64,000 nt of DNA from Acinetobacter proteolyticus. Its GTDB lineage: Bacteria > Pseudomonadota > Gammaproteobacteria > Pseudomonadales > Moraxellaceae. The stretch is from positions 310,001 to 374,000 of the forward strand of contig NZ_KB849179.1 of assembly GCF_000367945.1 (NCBI RefSeq), in the 5' to 3' direction. Made by a program: the position numbers and the translations under genes. Below are positions 8,883-17,182 of the stretch, piece by piece; position 1 is the stretch's first letter; the number at the start of each line of letters is the position of its first letter. The notes below the pieces were generated by a model that saw only the letters and a program-made list of their open reading frames with translations, had not been told where the DNA came from and did not search any database.

Positions 8883-9398
8883 TAATCCTCATGATTTTTT
8901 TATTTAAAAGAAAATGGAAGATAAAATAAATAAGAATATTAAATGCTTGAGTGTTGTGAAATGTTTGTTTAAGCATGATTTATTATGTGAGTAGTCATTC
9001 TTAATTTTCGAATAAATGGCCTAAAATGGTTAAAAAATGAATAAATTGGAACATTTGAACGTCTTGTAGGATAAATACTTTGAGTAAAAAATATTAAAAT
9101 GAGTAGATTATATTTAAATGTCTGTAACATCTTCTTGAGTGGCCGTATTTTATTGTTGATATAAATATATTTTTAAATTAATGCTTAGTGATATGACTGG
9201 AATTTTATTTTAATTTTCAAACAAGTTGATATGTTTTGTCCTGATTTGTTTTAAGTTTTTTCCTAAACTGATTTTTTATAAATAACTTTTAAAAAATACA
9301 GATAAAAAAGATAATCCTGTTAATTTTTTAGGTTTTTTATGTGCAGTTATTTTATTTGATTTTTAATATGATCTTTCTTTTGTTCTTGAGAATAGATA
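8883..9398. other. AT-rich intergenic stretch without a recognised gene
   Basis: About 500 bases of very AT-rich sequence between the agmatine deiminase leader and the small Cys-rich protein. It must hold the promoters of the flanking genes, but long runs of A and T make box-level calls unreliable. No ORF with a credible ribosome site, no tRNA and no repeat array is evident. The base composition is unlike the flanking catabolic genes and would suit an H-NS-bound or acquired segment. Confidence 0.5.
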
Positions 9399-9671
9399 GT
9401 GAAGAAATGGGTTTGTAAGAACTGTGGTTTATATAAGAAAGTTATACCAAGTCGTATTAATTCAGGGCGAAAAGTATTTTTTATTCAAGAAGTGAATCAT
9501 TTAGGGAAAGTAAGCAGGATAATCAGTAAAGGGAAAGTTGTCAGCCGCAATCAAGATATTTTGATCATTTTGAGTGAAGGTGTTTTATGCATGGTCAAGG
9601 ATATTGATGTCTATCCAGAGGATGCACCTGTTTATTTTGTATACAATATGTTTGGTGCATGTGAATGTTAA
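9399..9671 (+). CDS. Small hypothetical protein with N-terminal CxxC
   Basis: 90 residues, GTG start. The N terminus reads KKWVCKNCGLYKK, a zinc-knuckle-like CxxC, and the C terminus ends GACEC, so four cysteines could bind one metal or redox-cycle. The middle is basic and mostly beta-strand-like. I do not recognise the family. The ribosome site is weak, and the gene stands alone in AT-rich DNA. It is likely expressed because codon structure is sustained and the Cys pairs look designed, but this is not certain. Function unknown. Confidence 0.55.
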   Translation: MKKWVCKNCGLYKKVIPSRINSGRKVFFIQEVNHLGKVSRIISKGKVVSRNQDILIILSEGVLCMVKDIDVYPEDAPVYFVYNMFGACEC

Positions 9672-9929
9672 TTGATTCACTTCCTATTGTTTAGATAAGA
9701 CTATGCTTGTTATATATTTTTATCATCAAAAGATTGGCACAAGAAGTCAAAAAATAGAAGCAGTGTCAAGCTATGTGGCTGGCACTCTATATAATTACAA
9801 GAAAAATACGACCGAAATTTAGATATAGATTGATGGATAAACAGGCGCTAATGAGATGATGTAAAGCTTGGAAGAGTCGACCTCATATAACAAAAATTTC
9901 GGAACACATCTTGTAAAGGACGATGTCGA
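9672..9929. other. Intergenic region before SRPBCC gene
   Basis: 258 bases with no gene. A TATAAT at 9790-9795 could be a minus-10 box for the downstream gene, but I see no convincing minus-35 partner at the right distance. GGCAC repeats nearby (TTGGCAC, CTGGCAC) do not fit a sigma-54 site because the second element is missing. Confidence 0.3.
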
Positions 9930-10385
9930 ATGCCTAAATTTGTTGTCATGAAACAAAACTTTAATGCGCCTGTAGATCTCATTTTTCATATTTTTTCTAA
10001 ACATCGGACCTTTAATACTGTTTTATGGCCGATACAATCGGTTGTGATTAAAACATCCGAAGATAATCAGAATACTGATGGGGTGGGTTCCATACGGAAA
10101 ATGGGTGTCGGCGTGTTCAAACCGATTCAAGAAGAAATCACGCAGAGTTTGCCCAATCAGATGATTGAATATCAAATGATAAAAAATTGCGTGTTCGCTT
10201 ATCATCTGGGACGACTGGAGTTTGCAGAGTGGGAGGGACGTACCCATTTGACCTATACCATTTGGTTAGAGAGCAAAGTCCCATTAGTCACAGAAATCAG
10301 CTTGATGCAGCTTAAGCTATCCGCAACGCGTGGGTTAAAGAAAATTGCAACCCAAATTAATCAATTTCAGATTAAAGCTCTATAG
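9930..10385 (+). CDS. SRPBCC-family (START/polyketide-cyclase-like) protein
   Basis: 151 residues. The opening KQNFNAPVDLIFHIFSKHRTF, the central GVGSIRKM and the closing long helix with GLKKIATQI fit the SRPBCC helix-grip fold used to bind hydrophobic ligands. GTAAAGGA lies upstream of the ATG. Members act as lipid or aromatic ligand binders, cyclases or coenzyme Q chaperones, and no catalytic residue can be assigned. It lies about 110 bases before an SDR gene on the same strand, a frequent pairing in Acinetobacter lipid metabolism loci (recollection). Confidence 0.7.
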   Translation: MPKFVVMKQNFNAPVDLIFHIFSKHRTFNTVLWPIQSVVIKTSEDNQNTDGVGSIRKMGVGVFKPIQEEITQSLPNQMIEYQMIKNCVFAYHLGRLEFAEWEGRTHLTYTIWLESKVPLVTEISLMQLKLSATRGLKKIATQINQFQIKAL

Positions 10386-10497
10386 TGAAGTGAATACAAA
10401 ATAGAAAACAACATTGATTTGATCAAGATACGCTACAGTAATTGTCGTATGAGTAAATCAATAGATTCGAAGCGATATTGTGTTCAAGGAGAAAACA

Positions 10498-11307
10498 ATG
10501 GACTTAATGGACAAGACCATCATTATTACGGGAGCTTCAAGTGGAATTGGTGAACAGGCTGCAATACAACTGGCGCAAGCAGGGGCTACGGTTTGCCTGA
10601 TCGCGCGTCGTTTAGATGAGTTGCAACGCATTCAAAGCACTATTCAGGCACAAGGCGGACGAGTCTCTATTTATCAGGCCGATTTGACTGATGGAGAACA
10701 AGCACAAAGCTGCATCGCTCAGATTTTGGCTGAACATCAGAAAATTGATGTTTTGGTAAATAATGCGGCCCGTTCCATTCGCCGTCCAATTCTTGAATCA
10801 CTGGATCGACTACATGATTATACCCGGACTATGCAAATTAATTATTTTGCAGCAGTCAATCTGACGCTGGGTCTATTACCGCATTTCTTGGCCAATGGCG
10901 CTGGGCATATTGTCAATATCTCGACCATGTCTACTCAAGTGCCAATTCCATTATTCTCAGCTTATTTGGCCAGTAAATCCGCACTCGAGTCTTTTTCCCG
11001 TTCATTATCAATGGAACTGAAAGGCAAAGGTATTGATGTCAGTATTGTGTATTTCCCAATGGTGCGAACACCGATGTCATCCAAGACTGCAATCTACAAA
11101 CACATGAAAATGTTGGATACATCTGCTGCTGCAGGCTGGATTGTGAAAGCGATCCAAAATAAATCTTATCGTGTCAGCAGTAAAACAGGTTTGATTGCCA
11201 ATGCGGTATTGAATACCGTACCCACATGGATGATGAATTTGTCTCGTCCTTTATTCGATGCGATGGATAAACGTTTAAAAAATAAATTACAGACAGATCA
11301 ATCCTGA
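10498..11307 (+). CDS. Short-chain dehydrogenase/reductase (classical SDR)
   Basis: 269 residues from the ATG at 10498, chosen because AAGGAG at 10486-10491 is ideally placed; a GTG at 10480 lies upstream of that ribosome site. Rossmann motif TGASSGIG near residue 12, NNAA near 90, and the active site with Ser in STMST and Tyr-Lys in YLASK are intact. C terminus is extended and basic. This resembles SDRs acting on lipid or fatty alcohol/ketone substrates. Substrate unknown. It ends in a strong terminator shared with the convergent iclR gene. Confidence 0.83.
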   Translation: MDLMDKTIIITGASSGIGEQAAIQLAQAGATVCLIARRLDELQRIQSTIQAQGGRVSIYQADLTDGEQAQSCIAQILAEHQKIDVLVNNAARSIRRPILESLDRLHDYTRTMQINYFAAVNLTLGLLPHFLANGAGHIVNISTMSTQVPIPLFSAYLASKSALESFSRSLSMELKGKGIDVSIVYFPMVRTPMSSKTAIYKHMKMLDTSAAAGWIVKAIQNKSYRVSSKTGLIANAVLNTVPTWMMNLSRPLFDAMDKRLKNKLQTDQS

Positions 11308-11328
11308 TGATTGAAGTAAGAAAATTTG

Positions 11329-11354
11329 AAAAAAGCAGCTTTCGCTGCTTTTTT
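11329..11354. terminator. Bidirectional Rho-independent terminator
   Basis: AAAAGCAGC and GCTGCTTTTTT form a compact stem with a three-base loop at 11331-11352, flanked by A-run and T-run on both sides. It separates the convergent SDR and iclR genes and should work in both directions. Confidence 0.85.
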
Positions 11355-11362
11355 GTTATCCT

Positions 11363-12175
11363 CTAATAGATAAATTTAGAAATCTTATCTGCACTCTGAA
11401 TTACTGTGTCGGCAATTTCATTTCTAAAATAATGTTCATCATAGCTGCCTAAAGGACAACTGACAGAGAGTACCGCCGCCATTTGATGGGTAGATTGTTT
11501 AAAAATCGGTGCAGCACAGGCCGCCATATCGTGATTGTAATGTCCCCAACTGACCATAGAACGTTGAGTTTTGACAAAACTGAGGCGTTGTAACAGCTCC
11601 TTGAAATTTTTTGGAGTGAGTTCTGAGAATGTATCCCATTGATTAAAGTTTTTATAACGGTCACGAATTTCCGTTTCGTTGAGATCTGCCAACATCATTT
11701 GCCCTATCACAGTGGCATGTGCGGGCCAGCGCGTGCCTAGGCCAATATTGCTGGTGAAGGTGCCATTGGATTGAATGTTATTGATAAAGACAATATGCGT
11801 GCCTTCCAGAATGGATAAATGCACCGCCAGTTGGGTTTGATCACGCAGTTCTTTCATCAACGGCGTGGCTAAATCCAATAAGGATTGTTTAGATAAACTA
11901 TTAAAGCCGAGTTCCATCACCTTTGAATCGAGTGCATAGGTCTTTTGTGACGCTTTGCGTAGAAAGCCGCATGATTCCAGCGTGTAGATCAGTCGAAAGG
12001 CACTGGAACGGTTGACATCCAGAACTTCGGCAATTTCAGTGATGGTCATTTCTTGGGTTTGTTGATTAAAGGCTTGCAAAATTGCCAAGCCACGCACTAA
12101 GCCAGGGACTAAATAGCGATCATCATTTTTTGTGAGTTCAGATTCTTGAGAGTCTGTTTCAATGCTTGAATTCAT
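11363..12175 (-). CDS. IclR-family transcriptional regulator
   Basis: 270 residues from the ATG at 12175, preferred over the ATG at 12208 because AGGAAAA lies in range and MNSSIETDSQ begins a typical flexible tail. N-terminal winged helix-turn-helix (VPGLVRGLAILQAF, then MTITEIAEVLDVNRSSAFRLIYTLE) is followed by an IclR effector domain with the usual Cys-containing end (AAVLSVSCPLGSY). It is divergent from the Rieske cluster and surely its regulator (inference from position). IclR proteins of aromatic pathways often bind the pathway substrate or an intermediate. Candidate operators lie at 12263 and 12407, and a third at 24670. Confidence 0.88.
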   Translation of the reverse strand: MNSSIETDSQESELTKNDDRYLVPGLVRGLAILQAFNQQTQEMTITEIAEVLDVNRSSAFRLIYTLESCGFLRKASQKTYALDSKVMELGFNSLSKQSLLDLATPLMKELRDQTQLAVHLSILEGTHIVFINNIQSNGTFTSNIGLGTRWPAHATVIGQMMLADLNETEIRDRYKNFNQWDTFSELTPKNFKELLQRLSFVKTQRSMVSWGHYNHDMAACAAPIFKQSTHQMAAVLSVSCPLGSYDEHYFRNEIADTVIQSADKISKFIY

Positions 12176-12262
12176 CAGTTTAATTTTCCTACAAAAAACG
12201 CAAATCATAAAATTTAATTTTCTTAGGATTCTATTCTAACTGCAAAGCGTAATGAAAAGATA

Positions 12263-12278
12263 GTTTTATATATGAAAC
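12263..12278. promoter_or_regulatory. Candidate IclR operator 1
   Basis: GTTTTATATATGAAAC, an inverted repeat with one mismatched pair, lies 88 bases upstream of iclR. It shares the GTTTTA half-site with the operators at 12407 and 24670, which supports autoregulation of iclR. Confidence 0.5.
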
Positions 12279-12351
12279 AAAATTTCTTAAGTAAAACGTA
12301 AGATAATGTGTAATAAATATCAAATTTATGATTTTTAAAGATTTATATTGT

Positions 12352-12381
12352 TTGACATAAAAAACAGCATAGGAGTATTCT
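12352..12381 (+). promoter_or_regulatory. Putative sigma-70 promoter of the Rieske operon
   Basis: A consensus TTGACA at 12352-12357 is followed after 18 bases by TATTCT at 12376-12381. This would start transcription near 12388, so the palindrome at 12407-12426 would lie just inside the transcript, fitting a repressor roadblock. Confidence 0.5.
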
Positions 12382-12406
12382 TTATTAAAGTTTGTTATAT
12401 CAAATA

Positions 12407-12426
12407 TTGTTTTATATATAAAACAA
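12407..12426. promoter_or_regulatory. Candidate IclR operator 2, perfect palindrome
   Basis: TTGTTTTATATATAAAACAA is a perfect 20-base palindrome ending 14 bases before the first Rieske-cluster ATG. The half-site TGTTTTA recurs before the porin gene at 24670. Position near the start codon and downstream of the likely promoter suggests repression in the absence of inducer. Confidence 0.65.
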
Positions 12427-12440
12427 ATGAGGATGCAAGG

Positions 12441-12746
12441 ATGAGTTGGATCTCAGTTTGTCAGCAAGACGACGTTACCGAAGATGAGCCGAAAGCCATA
12501 GAAGTCGACGGTAAAAAAATTGGCGTATTTTTCATCGATGACAATTATTTTGCTATTGAGAATGTTTGCCCGCATGCCTTTGCCTTACTTACAGAAGGCT
12601 TTATTGAAGATCAAACCGTTGAATGTCCATTACATGAGGCCATTTTTGATATTCAAACAGGTGCGTTGAAAAGTGGACCAGGATGCCGCGATCTATGTAC
12701 TTATCCAGTACGTGTTGAAGGGCAGGACGTTCAAATTCAACTATAA
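12441..12746 (+). CDS. Rieske-type [2Fe-2S] ferredoxin of a ring-hydroxylating oxygenase
   Basis: 101 residues from the ATG at 12441 (ATGAGGA upstream; the longer reading frame would run through the operator). The Rieske cluster ligands are Cys43-Pro-His45 and Cys62-Pro-Leu-His65, with the usual spacing. Size and sequence match BphA3/HcaC/CarAc-like ferredoxins, which shuttle electrons from a flavoprotein reductase to the terminal oxygenase. The partner reductase is at 15885 and the oxygenase at 13089. First gene of the cluster. Confidence 0.9.
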   Translation: MSWISVCQQDDVTEDEPKAIEVDGKKIGVFFIDDNYFAIENVCPHAFALLTEGFIEDQTVECPLHEAIFDIQTGALKSGPGCRDLCTYPVRVEGQDVQIQL

Positions 12747-12771
12747 ATCTTATTTATAAGGATGGAATCTC

Positions 12772-13071
12772 ATGGAAACATTTAATAAGAAGCTAGCGAA
12801 CTGGATTCATGCCACGCCAGCGACTGAAGCAGGGATCAACAATATTCAGATACCAGGTCAGGCAGAGCTTCTGGTTTGGCAGACACGGTATAAAGCGCCA
12901 ACGGCCTATGAGCAAGATTTTGTTCAGTACTTAATTAAAGCCTTTGCAGCAGGTGTAACAGAACTTGGTGATTTAGTGCAGTCTTTAAATCAACAAGGCT
13001 TCCGTTGTGAATCTGGTGAGCTTTGGACTTCTGAAACCTTCTCAGAAGAAATGCAACGTTTAGGTTATTAA
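12772..13071 (+). CDS. Small protein resembling a recombinase-like helix-turn-helix domain
   Basis: 99 residues, placed between ferredoxin and oxygenase genes with AAGGATGGA before the ATG. The second half (ELGDLVQSLNQQGFRCESGELWTSETFSEEMQRLGY cut across positions 63-99) is laid out like the helix-turn-helix found in serine recombinases and HTH leaders: a helix, a GF turn, a W..E.F helix and a final LGY. The first half has a W.T.YKAPTAYE segment seen in small oxygenase-associated proteins. It has no recombinase catalytic domain. Its role in the oxygenase locus is unknown: it may be an assembly partner, a small oxygenase subunit or a regulator. Confidence 0.72.
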   Translation: METFNKKLANWIHATPATEAGINNIQIPGQAELLVWQTRYKAPTAYEQDFVQYLIKAFAAGVTELGDLVQSLNQQGFRCESGELWTSETFSEEMQRLGY

Positions 13072-13088
13072 TTCAAGGAAGAATAGTG

Positions 13089-14156
13089 ATGAACGCAGCA
13101 GTATCAGTAACACCAAGTGTAGAAGAATATTTAGATTTAGGTTTACGCGACCAATGGCATCCAGTGCTGGCAAGCTGGGAAGTGGCGGCTAATCCAGTCG
13201 GAATTACCCGTTTAGGCGAAAATATTGTGGTTTGGCGTGATGCAGAAGGTCAGGTTCATGCTTTGGAAGATCGCTGTCCGCATCGTGGCGCACGTCTTTC
13301 TTTGGGTTGGAACCTCGGTAATCGCGTTGCTTGTTGGTATCACGGTGTCGAAGTTCGCCATGATGGCGTGGTGGAAGATGTGCCTGCGGTACATGACTGC
13401 CCAATGAAAGGCACTTCATGTGTCAAAAGCTATCCTGTGATCGAGCAGCATGGCGCCATTTTCATGTGGTTTGGGATTGATGCCAATGAAGCCCCTAAGC
13501 CGCTCGATTTTCCTGAGCAACTGGCAAGTGAAGAATGGAGTTCATTCTTATGTCAGGCGGACTGGAAAGTGAATCATCAGTACGCGATTGATAATGTCAT
13601 GGACCCGATGCACGGTAGTTATTTGCACTGTACCTCACATTCGATGGCAGAGGGTGATCGTACTGCAGAAATGAAACATCGTTCGACGGAGCATGGTTTT
13701 ATTTTTGAAAAAGAAGGCCAAGTCGGTGTGAATTTTGACTGGGTTGAATATGCCAATACCGGTGCAAGCTGGTTACGCCTTTCAATCCCGTATCGTAAAG
13801 ATTTTGGTCCCGGTGGTGAGTTCTGGATTGTCGGTTATGCCACACCAATTGATGCCAACAATACCCGTGTATTTTTCTGGCGCTGCCGTAAAGTCAGTGG
13901 CTGGCAACGTAATGTCTGGCGTTTCCTTTACCGTAACTATCTAGAAAAATTGCATTGGGATGTGTTGGAGCAAGATCGGATTATTTTAGAAAATCTTGCA
14001 CCGAATGCCCGTCAACACGAATTCTTGTATCAACATGATGTTGGTCTGTCTCGTTTACGTCGCTTAATGAAAAAAGAAGCGGAAAAACAGTTAAAGAAAA
14101 TTGCAGCATTGAATACGTCGAATCGTATTGAAATGCAGGAACAAGTTCATGGTTAA
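13089..14156 (+). CDS. Rieske non-heme iron oxygenase, terminal (alpha) component
   Basis: 355 residues (ATG at 13089, AAGGA nine bases upstream; a GTG at 13086 is also possible). N-terminal Rieske domain: Cys63-Pro-His65 and Cys82-Trp-Tyr-His85. The catalytic domain has AIDNVMDPMHGSYLHC, giving the bridging Asp and iron ligands His175 and His180. No beta subunit gene is present, so the enzyme is probably an alpha-only oligomer, as in CarAa or vanillate demethylase types. It should hydroxylate an aromatic acid or heteroaromatic, either as a dioxygenase or as a demethylase/monooxygenase. Substrate unknown. Confidence 0.9.
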   Translation: MNAAVSVTPSVEEYLDLGLRDQWHPVLASWEVAANPVGITRLGENIVVWRDAEGQVHALEDRCPHRGARLSLGWNLGNRVACWYHGVEVRHDGVVEDVPAVHDCPMKGTSCVKSYPVIEQHGAIFMWFGIDANEAPKPLDFPEQLASEEWSSFLCQADWKVNHQYAIDNVMDPMHGSYLHCTSHSMAEGDRTAEMKHRSTEHGFIFEKEGQVGVNFDWVEYANTGASWLRLSIPYRKDFGPGGEFWIVGYATPIDANNTRVFFWRCRKVSGWQRNVWRFLYRNYLEKLHWDVLEQDRIILENLAPNARQHEFLYQHDVGLSRLRRLMKKEAEKQLKKIAALNTSNRIEMQEQVHG

Positions 14157-14913
14157 TGTCGCATTGTTACAGGGCAAAAAAGTCCTTGTCACAGGCGCGG
14201 CAAGAGGCTTGGGTCGAGACTTTGCACAAGCCATCGCGGAAGCAGGTGCGCAAGTGGTCATGGCTGATATCTTGACTGATCTGGTGCAACAAGAAGCTGC
14301 TGCTTTGCAAGCACAGGGTTTAACGGTGAATGCTGTAAGCATTGATCTGGCCAATGCCGACTCGATCCAGCAGGCCGTTCAGCAAGCAGCTGAACGCATG
14401 GGCGGAATGGATGGTCTGGTGAATTGTGCCGCACTGGCAACCAATGTGGGCGGTAAAAGCATGATGGATTATGACGCAAATCTTTGGGATCGAGTGATGA
14501 ACATCAATGTCAAAGGCACGTGGTTGGTGACCAAGGCATGTGTACCTTATCTCAAGCTGTCTCATGCCGGCAAGATTATTAATGTGGCTTCGGATACTGC
14601 TTTATGGGGTGCTCCCAACCTCATGGCCTATGTCGCGAGCAAAGGTGCATTAACCGCAATGACACGGTCCATGGCCAGAGAACTTGGGCCATTCAATATC
14701 TGTATTAACACGCTATCACCGGGTTTAACTCTCGTTGAAGCAACAGAATATGTGCCGCAGGAACGTCATGATTTATATGTCAACGGTCGTGCGATTCAAC
14801 GTCAGCAATTACCACAGGATTTGAACGGAACAGCCCTTTATTTATTGTCAGATTTGTCCTCGTTTGTGACAGGACAGAATATCCCAGTAAATGGCGGTTT
14901 TGTCTTTAATTAA
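14149..14913 (+). CDS. SDR, predicted dihydrodiol or hydroxy-acid dehydrogenase
   Basis: 254 residues from the ATG at 14149, which overlaps the oxygenase stop by eight bases and has GCAGGA in place. The motif TGAARGLG, Asp adjacent to MAD for NAD preference, NCAAL, and the Ser/Tyr/Lys set (NVASD, YVASK) are intact. Translational coupling to a Rieske oxygenase points to oxidation of its cis-dihydrodiol product to a catechol (inference from context). A different hydroxy compound cannot be excluded. Confidence 0.85.
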   Translation: MVNVALLQGKKVLVTGAARGLGRDFAQAIAEAGAQVVMADILTDLVQQEAAALQAQGLTVNAVSIDLANADSIQQAVQQAAERMGGMDGLVNCAALATNVGGKSMMDYDANLWDRVMNINVKGTWLVTKACVPYLKLSHAGKIINVASDTALWGAPNLMAYVASKGALTAMTRSMARELGPFNICINTLSPGLTLVEATEYVPQERHDLYVNGRAIQRQQLPQDLNGTALYLLSDLSSFVTGQNIPVNGGFVFN

Positions 14914-14924
14914 GGAGTCATCTC

Positions 14925-15857
14925 ATGATTACAGGGATTGAGATTTTAAAGTTTGGCGTTGAAGACAGAGCTGCTTCGAATAAGTTTTTGGCAGATTTTG
15001 GTCTTAAGCAAAGCCAGTCGGATATTGAAGGGGCGGATCTTTACCAGACACAAAATGGCAGTAAGATCTATTTATTTGATTGTGATGATCAACGTCTACC
15101 ACCCGCAATTGAATCAGGTTCAACCTTACGTGAAGTGACGTGGGGTTTAGATGATGCAGCACAGGATTTGGCAAATTTAGCATTAACGTTAAATGATGTT
15201 GATGGCTTTCAAGCCAGTGTTGATTTAGTGCAATGCGTTGATCCCAATGGCATGACCATTCGTTTTCAAAAGAGTTTTACGCAAGAGCTATCTGCTTTAA
15301 AAACCGAAGGCATTAATCAGTATGGCAATGTGCAACGTGTCAATGCAGCCAGTCCTGTGTATGACAAAGGTCAACCTGTTGCGATAGGTCATGTGGTGTT
15401 CTTTACTCCTGATTTAGAAAAAACTGAAAATTTCTATCGTGAGAAACTTAGTTTTCATTTATCGGATGCGTATCGCAATCGCGGTGCATTCTTACGCTGT
15501 CGCGGTAAAGGTTTCCATCATGATCTGTTCTTGCTTTCAGTGCCAAATAAACCTGCAGGACTCAATCACGTCGCATTCGTGGTTCGTGATATTCATGAGG
15601 TGATTGGTGGCGGATTGCATATGAACCGTTCGGATTGGTCAACCTTTATTGGTCCAGGGCGTCATCCGATTTCTTCAGCTTATTTCTGGTATGTCAATTC
15701 ACCACTTGGTGGGGCTTTTGAGTATTACACCAATGATGACTATTTGACTGAAGAGTGGCAGCCAAGGGTTGAAGAACATCGCTTAGAGCTTTTCACAGAA
15801 TGGGCGATTGAAGGTGGTCTGGATGATCACACCCGTCGTCAAGTCAAACCTGCATAA
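14925..15857 (+). CDS. VOC-superfamily extradiol ring-cleavage dioxygenase
   Basis: 310 residues with two vicinal-oxygen-chelate domains, the size of type I extradiol dioxygenases such as BphC. Iron ligands are readable in the C-terminal domain: His156 (IGHVVFF), His215 (LNHVAFVV) and Glu266 (GAFEYYTND), and His198/199 lies where the family has its catalytic histidine. AAGGAG precedes the ATG. It should open a catechol next to the hydroxyls, giving a yellow meta-cleavage product. Its place between diol dehydrogenase and reductase supports this. Confidence 0.88.
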   Translation: MITGIEILKFGVEDRAASNKFLADFGLKQSQSDIEGADLYQTQNGSKIYLFDCDDQRLPPAIESGSTLREVTWGLDDAAQDLANLALTLNDVDGFQASVDLVQCVDPNGMTIRFQKSFTQELSALKTEGINQYGNVQRVNAASPVYDKGQPVAIGHVVFFTPDLEKTENFYREKLSFHLSDAYRNRGAFLRCRGKGFHHDLFLLSVPNKPAGLNHVAFVVRDIHEVIGGGLHMNRSDWSTFIGPGRHPISSAYFWYVNSPLGGAFEYYTNDDYLTEEWQPRVEEHRLELFTEWAIEGGLDDHTRRQVKPA

Positions 15858-15884
15858 CGCAACATAGAGCAGGGAGTACAAGCA

Positions 15885-17096
15885 ATGGAAAGAATCGTAA
15901 TTGTGGGTGCAGGACAAGCAGCGGGTTGGGCGGTCAGTACTTTGCGCCAAAATGGATATTCGGGTGAAATCCATGTGGTCTCCAATGAGGATCGGGTCTT
16001 TTACGAAAGACCACCTTTGTCGAAACAAGTGTTGTCCAAAGAAGCCACTTATGAAAGCTTGCATCTGTTTTCTCCAGAGCAAGTGCAGGATTTTAATATC
16101 CAATGGCATAAGCCCGCGGTGGCAACGCAAGTCGATCGCCAGCAGAAACAAGTGGTTCTGGAAAGTGGTCAGGTTTTACCGTATGACAAATTGTTGATTG
16201 CAACTGGTAGCCGTGCGCGTGTTCCTGTGAATACGTGGCAGTTTATTCCGAATGTGGTGACGTTACGTAATGTTCAGGATTGTGAGCGTTTAGCCGAAAT
16301 CTTGCAGCATTCGCAAAAGTTAGCCGTGATTGGTGGTGGCTGGATTGGTTTGGAAATTGCAGCGACCGCACGTAAACAAGGTAAAGAAGTTCATATTTTT
16401 GAATATGGCGAGCGTCTATGCGCACGTAGTGTCAGCCCCGATGTCTCTGAGTTCTTGAAAAACATGCATGAGCAACAGGGTACACAAATTCATTTGAACA
16501 GTAAAAATCTGCATTTGATTGAAGCGGGTCAGCAAAAAGTCGAAGTCGTGAATCATCCACATGCAAGTGAGCTGTTTGACTGTGTGGTTGTTGGTGCAGG
16601 TGCAGATATTGCCAAAGAATTGGGCGTAAATGCGGGTTTGGATGTCAAAGATGGCATTGTGGTGAATGGTTTTGGTCAAACCTCTGATCAGGATATTTAT
16701 GCCGCAGGTGATGTTGCAATTCATCCAGGGCTTGGATATTGCATTCAATCATGGGCCAATGCACAGAATCAGGCGATCGCAGCAGCAAAATCAATGCTGG
16801 GTATTGAAACCGAATATAGCGATATTCCGTGGTTATGGTCAGATCAGTATCATTTCAATATTCAGATTTTAGGTACTTATCAACCTGAAAAAACAGGGCA
16901 GATTGTAGTTCGAAAAAGCGCAGATGATCAATGCAGTTATTTGTATTTAGATGATCAAAACCGTTTGTTGAACATGATCGCCATCAATGATTCAAAACTG
17001 GTCAAACTGGCAAAGCGCTGGATGCAGTCGAATACCGTGTTAGACCCAAACTTATTAGCAGACCCTGAATTTAATGTAATGAAATTAAAACCGTAA
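15885..17096 (+). CDS. FAD-dependent ferredoxin--NAD(P) reductase of the Rieske system
   Basis: 403 residues, the length of BphA4/HcaD/RodA-type reductases. FAD-binding GAGQAAG near residue 9, ERPPLSKQVL, ATGSR, the NAD-binding VIGGGWIGLEIA near 148, and YAAGDVA for the FAD ribityl are in the right order. It passes electrons from NAD(P)H to the Rieske ferredoxin at 12441. AGGGAG precedes the start. With this gene the three-component oxygenase is complete. Confidence 0.92.
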   Translation: MERIVIVGAGQAAGWAVSTLRQNGYSGEIHVVSNEDRVFYERPPLSKQVLSKEATYESLHLFSPEQVQDFNIQWHKPAVATQVDRQQKQVVLESGQVLPYDKLLIATGSRARVPVNTWQFIPNVVTLRNVQDCERLAEILQHSQKLAVIGGGWIGLEIAATARKQGKEVHIFEYGERLCARSVSPDVSEFLKNMHEQQGTQIHLNSKNLHLIEAGQQKVEVVNHPHASELFDCVVVGAGADIAKELGVNAGLDVKDGIVVNGFGQTSDQDIYAAGDVAIHPGLGYCIQSWANAQNQAIAAAKSMLGIETEYSDIPWLWSDQYHFNIQILGTYQPEKTGQIVVRKSADDQCSYLYLDDQNRLLNMIAINDSKLVKLAKRWMQSNTVLDPNLLADPEFNVMKLKP

Positions 17097-17111
17097 AGCT
17101 TAGAGTCTGTA

Positions 17112-17154
17112 GACATTTAAACCATCTGTGAAATGTCAACGGACCCTAGATCCG
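17112..17154 (+). other. Intercistronic hairpins before the MFS gene
   Basis: GACATTT (17112-17118) pairs with AAATGTC (17131-17137), and CGGA/TCCG follow at about 17140-17154. This 86-base gap is the longest inside the cluster. The hairpins could be processing or partial-termination sites separating enzyme and transporter expression. Confidence 0.35.
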
Positions 17155-17182
17155 GTTCATGACTCAATCGAAGGAATGAAGT

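Noticed and set aside
8798-8900. Guanidine (ykkC) riboswitch before aguA copy 2
   Set aside because: The paired SMR genes made this attractive, but I could not find the conserved riboswitch core; only simple inverted repeats are present.
8912-8992. 26-codon plus-strand frame in the AT-rich gap
   Set aside because: Only an A-rich tract precedes it; too short and low-complexity to support.
9735-9800. Sigma-54 promoter from TTGGCAC/CTGGCAC
   Set aside because: The minus-12 GC element is missing at the required spacing in both cases.
15783-16151. 122-codon minus-strand open frame across the dioxygenase/reductase junction
   Set aside because: Covers the starts and ends of two solid genes and contains no recognisable motif.
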